From Cloeon dipterum (taxonomy: Eukaryota; Arthropoda; Insecta; Ephemeroptera; Baetidae), in contig NC_088790.1 of assembly GCF_949628265.1 (NCBI RefSeq), positions 10,854,545-10,918,544 on the forward strand: DNA of 64,000 nt. Direction: 5' to 3'. A model generated the notes under the pieces. The model saw only the letters and a program-made list of their open reading frames with translations, was not told the origin of the DNA and searched no databases. Made by a program: the position numbers and the translations under genes. Position 1 is the first letter of the stretch, and each line of letters starts with the position of its first letter. Below are positions 26,958-38,900 of the stretch, piece by piece.

Positions 26958-29900
26958 CAAACATGAGATTTTCGGCGAAACTTTCATATTTCACACCGCG
27001 AGCAGCTACGTCTTCTCATTCTCTGCCCGGAAAATGATAGCAGCATTGTTTTTCAAACGAGAGTGAGAACCAACCGGCAACGAACAATGGCAGCGTTGTT
27101 TCCAGAGCAGGGCGTGGTCCCTGTTCGAATAAAACGAGCGATTTGAATGCACCCGAGCAGTTCAATTGGACGCTGATATGTCTATTCTTATTGTCAAAAT
27201 ATAAGAATGTGCTCTCATTATGCAAAAGATAGACGTTACAAGTTTCTTCTAAAAATAATTCAATTGGTTTAAAATTTTATGAAATAAATATCAAACCAAG
27301 ATATAACAAATTTGGATTATTATTTTCTTATATGGCGACGAAATAATCGGACTGGTCCTCGTTCGAGATTTTATTTTTGAGTTAAAAAAATTAATCGACT
27401 GTTTACTGGGACAAGCCATGCAACTATAATTTTCAATTTTAGGTTAGTATTATTCAACTTAAAATGCGCAGTTTCTACAGAATTAAAATTATGCTACACT
27501 TGTATAGGATTAATTCCCCGCAACCATCTTCCTTTTCTCGCCGTGAAATGTGGCATTTAAAACTGTCCCCGTGCTTCCTTATAGCGTTATTACATAATAG
27601 AGGAGCAATTCCGTAATTTATGGCGACAGCAATTAAGCAGGTCAACTAGCCACTTGACCCGCACCAATCGTAAAGCAAAACAACAGAAGCGGCGAACGCT
27701 GAATTCCGTCGCGAAATCGTGCACGCGCGTCTGTTATTCTCCGCGCGAGATCAAATGGGAGAGTAGAACCAGAAGAAAGATACACTCGTCATTTATGTAC
27801 TCTCGCGCTTGCTTCTTCGCGACGTGGTAATTATACGGACCGGCATCTCGTCCAAACAAATAGCTCCTCGTCGGCTCTGAAATGCTAAGTGTCTTTGCCC
27901 TTGCACTCAAAAGTCGTCGCCGATTAGACCTTCAAATAATCTTGTGGCTGTTGAACGTTTGAATTAAACGAATCTCGCTTCCTCCTCAACTAATGTTGAT
28001 TTATTTTAGATAATTTGGTTCATATCACACATGGTTTCATTAAATAAATGTGTGTGCTTGAATTTAGACAGTTATTTTGGATTTTGTTGCTGGTTGTTGC
28101 TCATTAATTGGATTGAGTGCACCTGAGAATCTGAGAAGAATATTTCACTTATTTTTTAGCATGAACAAAATTAAAAATATTGCATATTACAGCATCTCCA
28201 AATTGGCTGGTAGAATCTGTAGAAAATTAAAGTCTGCTTTTTTCTTTCATTGATTGATCGTTAAAAACAACTACTGTTCTCCGCAGCACATTACTCGTTA
28301 ACGATTTCTGCAGTTTTCGCTCACCTGAAGGTTCGAGAGTGAAATAAGAAATATTTGTGGGTATAGTGATTTGCACCACACTTCTTCTGATAAATTGTGA
28401 CTAACGCTATAGCAGTGTCATTCGGGGAAATTTGGAATAGTAGAAACTAATGATGTGTTGCAGCGTTTCGATATTTTCCATCAACTACTGTGCTTCCGCC
28501 CTCAGCGTTCCATTTTCCGGTGGGTCCATGGTTTTCCCAGCACACTCGTGACGCGTGTGATTGTGATCAGTCGATCTTCAGGCGTCAAACATGAAGGGTG
28601 GCACTGAAACTTTTCTGATTTTCTCGGCTCTGCATATTGTGAGTAATAAGTTTTCTGGCATGTTTTAGAAATATGCGTTTGATATCTGGACAGAAATTGT
28701 CATTTACATAATTTCCAACCAACGCATTAAAGAGAGTTCTGGAATTTTGTTAAATCGTTACAATGTATTACGCAGTCAAGGTATGGGCGATTGTACACTC
28801 AATTTGTCAAAATACTTTTATGTATCGAGGTGAAAAAACGCAAAGCATGTGAGAAAGGGCAAAACTTCAGGTAAAAAGGTTGACCTAAAACCTATTTAGG
28901 AGGTGAAACCGAAGTTAGCCAAAGACAAAGATCTCACTTTAAAGTCTTGCAATCAGTTACGCCTTGTATAGGGAGGGAAACTATGCCGCTTAGTCTTTCA
29001 GTGAGGGTGGAAATTTAATACACACACTTTCATCTACAAAATAATTATAATTATAAATAGTTTTCTGTTTTTTTAGACAGTCTGTTTAAACAAAAAATTT
29101 TCTCTAGCGTAACGACGTTGGCTGTACTTTTCAATCATTTGCTACAATGTTTTAGCTGATTTGATCAGACTTATTTCTAATGGCAATCTTTCAGGTTGCT
29201 TGCTTCAATTTGGATAGAGAAGAGTTTGCTCCTGAGGGAAATCACTCTATTTCAAAGCGTGCTAGTGTATTGCAAAAAACTTGCAACACAGAGTTGTATG
29301 AGGTAACAGATTTTAAAATTTTAAATTAAATCCTTTTCAATCTGGTGTTACCAACAGTTTTCGATTTTTGTTTCATATTTCATAGCTTTGGATTCGATCC
29401 AGTTGACGACCGACATTATTTATGCTGCTAGCTTCCTGAAAACAGGAAGTGAAGCCATGCGTCATGGAAAATATACGCCATCGAGATTGTCGTTAACTTG
29501 ATTTTTGTTCTAGGGACCTTTACCAGGCACATGCAAACTACCATCCACGCAAAAAGATCTGCTTGCTGATGCGAAGAAATGCCAAACTACTTGTAATAAA
29601 CAACTTTTGGGCAATACTTGAACTTAGTTGAATTTTGCAGTGAAAGCAAAAAAATTGAGCGATGCCGAGGCAGTGGTACATAAAGGAGTAAAATGTTTTG
29701 TTTTTTATTCAAGGATTATTTCAGTGTCTGTGGGACTGTGCATACCAAGCCAAGAAATGGGTTAGTGTCACTTTGTGATATTAAGTTAAACTAAGAGCTG
29801 AAATATAAAATCAAAACTTTGAACTGGTGGTTTAAAGTGATTTTCTCCCTAGGAATAAGTATTATGATAGACACTGATTGCAGGTTAGTAAGACGGGAAC

Positions 29901-32900
29901 CCTTGACCAGAAACTCATCACCACTGATTTCAACAAAGGCGTAGACAAAACCTGGGCATCAGTTGTGACTGCTGCAGTAAAATCTTGTCTAACTGACGCT
30001 ACTAGTAAGATATATTCGACTCGCAAAAACCATACGACATTTACTGTAAATTTTTTGTCAAAATACTTTGAAGTTAAAATTACAAAAAAGCTATAACAAC
30101 GTTCTATAATCTACATTGACGCCCACAACTATTCTTTTAACAGAGGCATCCACTGCAAAACTTGCTTCAGGCTATGTCACAAAGTGCAAAACTGCAGCCT
30201 ACTTTTTCAACACTTGCTTTAGGGTGAAATTATACAGTGTAAGATATGTTAATCTCTTCTCAATCTGCAACAGAATAATTTAATGTTGAATATAATTAAA
30301 ACCAGGCTTCATCCTCGTTGTCAAATTAAAGAGAAATTCGAAATACTTGGTGACGTCGAAACTGGTCGAGAAATAAAGAAGACGAATTTCTCTTTAATTT
30401 GACAACGAGGATGAAGCCTGGTTTTAATTATATTCAACATGAAAACAACCTCGAGTGGTCGCACTTTTCAAATATAGAATAATTTAAGTTAACGTATTCA
30501 CCAAAATTCCACCGTCTGAGTTCAAATTTATTCGCTGTATTTTTATTCGTAGGAATGCCCAAAAACTGCTCAGTCTGGGTCCTACTCTACTGTGAAAGCT
30601 GCCCTGGCTGCCTGCGATTTTGCAGCAATCACCAAATCCGCCTCGCAGTTAGCTGCCTCAGGAATGTCCGCTTTAAAAAAAATGAGCCAAAAAGATATTT
30701 TGAGCGGTTTGGAAGCTGCAAAGAAAGATCCAAATGCAGTCAAAAATTTGCTTGGAGGTGCAAAACCTGAGGATTTATTGAAGTCGATGAGTGGAGCAGG
30801 CGTCAAAACCGACGATTTAAAGAATATCGCTGGCAGCGGTATTGATCTAAAAAAATATGCTAGTTTGCTAACAGGGTAAACCAGAGCAGAAAAAGCTGAC
30901 AAATTGCTGAGTTATATGCTTTTAATGGGAAAACGGCCTATATGTAATTAAAAATTGGTTTATCAATAAAGATTCATTGTGATTTTGATTTGGACAGTGC
31001 ATGTTACATTTTTGTTTGATTCAGTAAAACTTATAAATAATATGAATTTAGCAGGGAAAAACAGAGAACGAAAAGCATGCTATTTTTTCAACTAAACAAA
31101 AGCACTTTGAGGTTGTTCTGGACACGCAGCGGAGAAGGTACTCTTCTGGTCCATCTCAGCTCTTTGTTGCTCTCGAGTGAGCGCCTTTCGCGCAATTAAT
31201 GTATGGTATGCTGACCCGCTTTACGTGATCAATTAGGGTCCATTCGCAAATTGGTCCGGTGGCGAGCAGGGACTTTGCCTCCCGCTGTTTTACTCTCATT
31301 AGCGGTAATTGGGATCCGTTGCACTCTTTCTTCCACTAGATAAACTTCAGGTATTTATTTACAATTGCGAAGTTACTAAGAGATAAAGTGGGAAGTGAAT
31401 TTTAAGTTGAAATAAAATCTCTGGAATCTGTAATCTTCTTCGTGGAAGACGAACATAATTTCATTAATATTAGCTCCTAACCGAATAAATTTATACACTA
31501 TTTATACACTTTTTATTATAAAAGAAATTATCCGTAAATATAAAAATTGCTAAGACTGCATGCTTGTTTCAGGTTGACGTGCAAATATCTCAATTACAGA
31601 AATCAAGCCAAAAAATACTAATGATATTTGAAGTTTAATACAAATTTAAATGATACCTAGAATGGAAGGAAGCAACACATCACAACACCTTTGATCATCT
31701 CTTCGCAACCAGTATGCGCTAGTTCGATTTCGTTTGGCTTTTGTTATCAGATGCTGAATATGTGGAGCATAAAAATCACCCACAAAATTTCTATTAAGCG
31801 AAAGAAACTTCACATGGTCAATAATTGCAGGTGATGGTGATTTATTATTAAGAAAGAGTGTACCAAACGAAGCAGAGCAAATGGAACTTTTTAAATTAAT
31901 AAGTTTCTAAATGAAGCACTCTGTTCTGTTCTATTAACGCGGAATAGATTGAACGAAAATTGGCTTCTTTTGTTCGATTTTCTAAATTCAAACACGTCGG
32001 AATTGCGACAAACGTGGCAACAAGGTCGGCCGACTGCTGCATGCCCGTGTCCAAGTTAAGTGAACAATTTTCGTAAAAAAAAATAAAACGCGACTGGTGC
32101 TTATAATGTGATAAAAAATTATCTCTAGTTTTGAGTTGTCCAAGTTGTAATGTAAGTTAGAAAAGGAAAGGAAAATGCAGCGGCTTGTTTGCAGGGATCT
32201 CAATGACTGAAATTCATTTTCCCCTTTATTCTAAGATTTTGAAAATATTAAGTTTAAAATTGCCATTAAATTATTTTCTGAATACTTTGGCTTTTTTGTT
32301 TTGATGCATACACTCGTTAAAATTCATTAGATTGTGTACTTATTTATTGAGAATTTCCATTAAATCAACCACATATTTTTAAAACCAACGTGAAATGCGA
32401 GTCATAAAAAACTGGACTCTCGTCGGCAAGGAACTGCTAATAAAACAATCACAAGAAATCTTCCGTTTTCGTCTGCTCGCTTTTTCTTCCTGCTCTCCTG
32501 CGAGCAAGCGAGCGAACATTCTCAGCATTTTTCCCTGAAACAAAGCAGCGATGCATTTCGCAGCAAAACTTTGCTTGCTTTTGTTGTGTTCGAATCAAGA
32601 AAAAGAGAGCAGACTGACCCAAATTGCGCAAATTAAAAGTAAGTCCGGTGCGTGTATAATTAAGCACGATAACGAAACTTCAAAACGAAATGCATATATG
32701 AAAATTGTACAACTACATACGTGCTTACAGAGGAGGAAATGAAATGGAATATCGAGGCCATCAGCCTGCACCTCTCGCCGGAGAAATTAAAGAAGAAGCT
32801 GCTGCGGCGGCCCCGCGGCTCGAGACCGATCTAGATTGTTTTGTAATTAAACATGTTAAAAGCGGATGAAGAATTAATAAAATTGCCTTTGTGAAAATGA

Positions 32901-35900
32901 TACAAAAATACCAAGCGCTACTCTCCTTTTGGAATTAATGCACAAGAATTTAAACTATCAAAAAACTGATTTTGTGAAGTGTTGAACTAGTTCGAAAATT
33001 TCATTTCTATTTTTTTCACTTATAAGGGGCACAAAGTCAAAGACTCTTAGTTTAAAAAATCAGGTGTTTAAGATGAGCTTATAGTGTTAGAATAATAGAA
33101 AAACGTTAAGCGTAAACAATTCTCTGCCCGCCGGCCCAGTTAAAAGCGAAACCTACTTAAAATTCTTATCTCCAAATACGAATAACAAATCAAAAGCCTA
33201 CTAATTCTCCCGTGACAACACTCTAATTAATGTTGTCTATAGATGGAGATCACTTTCTAAATGCAAATCGATCCAAAACCAAAACATCAAAACATCAAGC
33301 ACGCGCAACCAGGGCCAGACTATTAATTTGAAATTATCCCCCAGATGAAGTGGAAAATTGAGCAAAAACCTAAAATGTCGCCACTCCTTTTATGGTAACA
33401 GCCTTCTACAAGAAAAATACGCAAAAGATTAATCCTGTTGCGTTTGCAGCCCACGTTGTTGGCGAAAAGGTTCGTCTCGCAGGAGAGTGTCGTCGTCGAT
33501 TCTGCATAGCCGCTCGGTTAATTGCGTAACTTGGCCGCGTAGGTCGTCGCGCCTCCACAATTGGCCATCGCGGCCCACTCGGCAAACCCGATTTGGAGGC
33601 AACCAGTTCTGCTTTTGGACTCGCCGGCACCGGAGCACGGACCCCCTCGTGCAAGCACGTTTCCACCGGGTGTGCGATAAAAAAAACGAAGACGGACTTA
33701 CTTGCATGGCACTCGTACAAAAACGCTTCGAAAACAACCGTACGCGGGTATTTAAATCTTGTGCAAAAGGACTCATGTACTTCAAACGGCTTAGAAACCA
33801 CCAGATTCAAATTTTAAACTATATAATTTTTTATAATTCTTGAATTTAATTAGTTTAATATTCTTAATTTCTATTGATATGATAGTTTTACAACCTTAGC
33901 AGTTTTTTTACAGATTTTATGTCAATTTTAAGAGTGACCAGTGAGTTTGAATTTGTAGATACAGAAATTTTCAAGGTATCAGAAAAGAGCCGCACATCTT
34001 TTAACAACAATGCATTGCTAGCAAATTCCTGTATTGTACAGACTCTGAATAAAAATCTAAAATTAATTTTCATTTAAAAAGACATCAATTTTTCTTGTAA
34101 TTTAAATTTTTGTAAAATCGTAAACACTGATTCACAAGTACAAATTTTTGGAGTTTTCTCTCGCTACATGTAAACAAGAAAATCAGCTCAGCATGATTGT
34201 GTTTTAACTGTGGAAGAATAATAAAAGCACCAAATAAATCCAAAAAATTTTGGCAAAACTCAACGATTGTGATCATTTAATGCAGTAAACCGCGTGGTAA
34301 TAAATGATCGGGATAAAAAATGGCTGATTTAGTTCCTCAATGAGTGAAATTAATACCTACCTACCAATATAGCAAACAATAAAGTTACGCACAAAAAAAA
34401 CTAATGACCATTTCAATTTGTCATCAAGATTAGACTGGCGGTTGAAAGCGAAAGCATCTCACGATTTGAGCGAGTGAGCAAGCAACAAGTGCAATAGCGC
34501 GGCTCTCATTGATCTGATTATTCGCCTTCTGGCCGTGCATGCAGCATAATGAGTCGCAAGTTTGTATTGACTCTCGTTTAACAGTCGAGTGATTGAGCAA
34601 AAAAGGAGGCCGGTGATAAAAAGTGTCTCGCAGCAGCAGCAGCGGCGAATGCACCGCTTGCCGGCGTGGCTGGAGCAAGGTAATCGTGTTTTGTGCATAG
34701 ATAGAAACGCTGCACGCACAGCGCAGACATAAGAGCTGAATAAAGGTTTCTAGTGTGGACGCGTTGGCCAATAAATACGCTTATATGATGCAGAGTGACA
34801 CTGCGCGTGTTGGTCGGTGCGAAAAGCGAAACGATAGAATCGCTTTGGTTTTAGTTCTCCACTCAATACGCGCGTCAAGGGCGAAGATTGGATCAGCGTG
34901 GCGTGTGGAAAGGCGAAAAATTGCACATGACGTGGGGTTTGCCAATTTGCGGTTGGAAAAACCAGGAAATATTACGCAAATGTTTTACTCCTGTTCGTGA
35001 ACAGATATTTTCAATTTTCTGTCCTCAAAACTTAAATGGACAGGTGGAATATCTTTATCAATAAATTTTAGGGAATCACTTTTTTTTCGCATTAACAGAA
35101 CATTTACTTTTAAATATATTAAACGTCAGTTAATCATTTTGAATGGTTGGCTTTTGAATTTTAAACCATAAAAAATGATTGATTTTAATTGTGTTCAGTC
35201 GATTGTTTTCCTCGACTATAATGAATCAGAATCTTCTTCAGTCAGTTCTGAGGCACAGATTTAGTTTTGCAGCATGTCGTGATTACGTTTGTTGAAGGGG
35301 CCGAAACAGCTGCTCTCCAATTAAGAAAACGTGCGATTTACTTTTTCCCTTCGCCCAGCCTGAACCAAGCAACATCGCGTTATTCTTTTACTGGCGTTAA
35401 AATGAGATTTCTAAATTAAGCGCTGTCCATTTTGCAATTATTTTTAAAAGTACAGTTCGTGGGAAAGAACTCGGAAGCAGGTAGAGGCAATAAAACAATT
35501 TCTCCGGTAAACCAGGCGAATTTAATTAATAAGTGCGGAAATGTATTCACGAAAATCAATCAAGGTGACAGCTGGTGAGCATGAAAGTGAGCAAGAGACG
35601 ATTTTAAGCCTTGTAAGTTAGCACTTGCTGTTGGTTGACATTTTAAAAAGAGAAACCTGGACTGGCCGCGACGAGCAACGAAGTGCTCAGTTTCGAGTGA
35701 ATAATTGTTTTTGTCCAAGTGAGTAGTGAGTCGATAACCTTCAGAGAGCACAGAGACAGCAATGTTCTCTCTGCCAAAAAGCAGAGCCGGTCTTTTTACA
35801 AATTTGGCGAAGACGGCATTACTTCTCCGGCTCGATAACTGCTCTTTATCTTTTTAGAACAATTGGGCGTGCGATGGAATAAAGGACGCAGGCAGGCACA

Positions 35901-38900
35901 AAATCGCAGCCTAGCAGCCTTGCTTTGTTTATTTAAAACACTCTCGCTGCGCTCTTATCACGCAGCATTAATTTTGACTATTTAATTTGGCAATCTCTCG
36001 GCGCGGGCAATGCAAAAAAGCGACACTGAAGACTCGCTCGCTCTCGTCGCGGCTGCTCTAAATTTGGTTTGGCCATCTGAGAGAGGGATCTGTCGCACAG
36101 ATCGAGCGATTGTGCTGCCAAAGTCGTGAGTCGATTTCACGAGCAGTTCATTTTTACTTGAAAACGGCAAATACGAAAAAATATGTAAATAGTGCCGGTT
36201 TGGTCACGACTTTGCAATATGAAACGCTGGAAGATAAAAACATAATAAATACAACGCCAATCCGATCAATTTTCTTAAAAGGGCGGTTAAATTATTTCCA
36301 TCTCTATATTATACCTTCGCGAAACGCATTAAATTTCGAGCCAAAATCCATTAAATTAAAGATAAACGAGCGTCCACTGCTCTCTAAACGTCCCTTGCCA
36401 TGTCACCTGTCTATATTTGCACTCGAATGCAGAGCTTAATGGAAGCGAAACGATCGTAAAAACGCTCGGGCACGCCTGCTGTTTGCGCAGATAAAAATAA
36501 TTAACGAAGAAGCGAGTAATTATGGGCGGCGTACGAGAGAATGGAAGTCTTTGGCAAGGCGCCAGCACGACGTGTAATTATTCTCCAAGCAACCCTCCAC
36601 AGAGTGTTGGATTGTCTGAGTCCCCACGCGCTCGATCGACATTCCCAGACCAAAAAACGTATAAATCGGGACTATTTTAGGGTTGCCGTTCTTGGGATTC
36701 TACCGCAGGAGGATTCACGCCTCGTAAATTTTCAGTTTGGTCCGATGTGTTGTCGCTCACGTTTCAGTATTACTCGTAAATCCAAATAAGTCTCCACTAT
36801 TTAATGAACATTATGGAAAGCTGCAATTTAAAGTTTAAAATGCCTTCAGCCTTTAATCAGAAACCGTCAAGGTCTAATAATTACACAGGTTTTTTAATTG
36901 CGTTGAGCAAATAGTGCCCAAATTTAACTTCGTCTGATTTTCAAACGAATTTGAGACTCATTTAATTGAATAAAGATTTAACCAGCTCCAACGATTGACA
37001 GGTATTAGGTACTCACCTCAATGGGCAAATATTTGCTAGCACGCACGTCGTCCAGGCCGGGCGACATGAGCCTGACGCTCATGGCCCGCTCGCAGATTGC
37101 CCTCGGCAGGATGGGCGGAGGCTCGGACAGACCCCTTGAGGGCAGCGGTGGCGGCAGGGCCTCGGCGGCCTGTTCGTCCGTCACGATCATCGAGTCTCTG
37201 TTGGAAAGTCTATCGCCGATTTTCTTGGCACTCTCGCTGCCCCAGTCGCGCATGGCGAGCCACGCTTTGTTCAGCGAGTGTCGGACGGCGCCCAGCTTGG
37301 GCGGGTGCAGCGCGTGAAGGCGGCGTTTGGAAATCAGTCTGCCCCCGGGCCGCCGCCTGAACTCGATGTTCTCGTAGGTGGACTGGGCCCTCGCCAGCTC
37401 CACATAGTCATCTTCTGGAGAAATCTCCGGCAGTTTGATCACGTCCTCGTCCTCTTCACCTTGCTCGTTGGTCTTTTCTTCATCTTTTTTCTCGTTTTCA
37501 GCCGTGGGCGAGATTTTGGCTTTTGGCAACTGCGGCGACGGAGGCAGGGACTCGTCCAGGGCTATGTCCGTTGCGTCGTCCAAGGTGAAGTCGCCGTCGC
37601 GATCTGAGGACGTGCTGGACGTCTCTGGCCCCGAATCGTCGGCGTCGATTAGATTTCGCTTTTTCTGTATTTCGAATTTCGGTGTGGCCCCTTTCGGCGG
37701 CTCCAGTTTTGGAATTTTTGGGGACGGCGTATCGGCCGGCAGGTCGTCTACTTCCTCCCTTGCGATTGGCGCTTGCAGGTTGAACTTGACCGATTTTTTC
37801 TCCAGCAATGTGTTCAACTCTTTGAACATCTGCTCTTTTTTCACCTCTACGGAATCCACGCTCGGCTTTTCATCCTCTTTTACCGTCGGTTCGTCAGGCT
37901 TTTTATCGTCTTTTACTGCCGGTTTGTCAGGCTTTTTATCCACAATTATCTCCTCTGCTATTTCTTCCTCTGCTCGGGGTGGTCCGCCGCTTTCTTCCGC
38001 TTGTTTACACGCACTATCACCCTGTTGCAAGGGGGTGGGCTCGTCAATCGCGGCAGCTGCGGCGCACGTGCCTTCCTGCTCGACTGGCACTTCAAAGTTA
38101 TCAGAAAAATCGTCCACGCTTTGCGCCGGTTTTACTGTAGCCCGCGCTTCATCGCCGGGATCGAAAGCGTCGTCCGCGAACAGAATTTTATCCATCTCAG
38201 CCAAGTTTTTTGCCTCCGACTCGCTCAGTCTAAACGGATTGGAAATTTTCGGGAAGAAAGGATTGAGGCTTGGTTTGGCCACCGGCGTAGAATACTCCTC
38301 GGACGAAGGAGTCGCGGTCAAACATACTTCCGGCGAGTCGAGCACACTCTCTGGAACAACAGCGGCGGTCGCGACTCCAGAATTAAGCGTCGCGAGCGAA
38401 TCCGGATTGAAACTGACTGTGAAAAAGCCCTTTACAATGCCGAGGGAGTTTTCAGCGTCCACCTCCTCGTCCAAAGAGGCGCTGCTCGTCCTGAGCGGAG
38501 CAGACTGCGTGTCGGCCTGCTTTTCAAGTGTCACAGCACGCTCGTCTTTGTCACTAATGTTGACATCGGCAACTGCAGGGGGAACGAGTTCTTTAATCAG
38601 ACTAGCTGCTGCTTCGATGATTTTGTTTCCGTTCTCGTCGTCCTGCACGACTGACTGTTTTTGCGCCTCCATCAGCTTCTGCAAGGGCGACTGTGCGTTT
38701 GCGGGAGAGCCAATTTCAGGCGTCGAGCCTGTCGAAGACTCTTTCATGTGGTTGATGGCGGAATTCTCCAGCACCTCCGCCATTTTTTTCAGACGGCGAG
38801 TCAGGGTAGTCAGACCGTCCTCCAGGTTTATCGTAGGGTCCTTTGGTTTGGAAAGTTCCTCCACTGGAGGTGGGCTCGTTGGAAGGGGCGGCGGGCTCGG

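Noticed and set aside
37773-38654. 293-residue second plus-strand frame in the same place
   Set aside because: Another antisense shadow of exon 1c with no domain and no splice logic.
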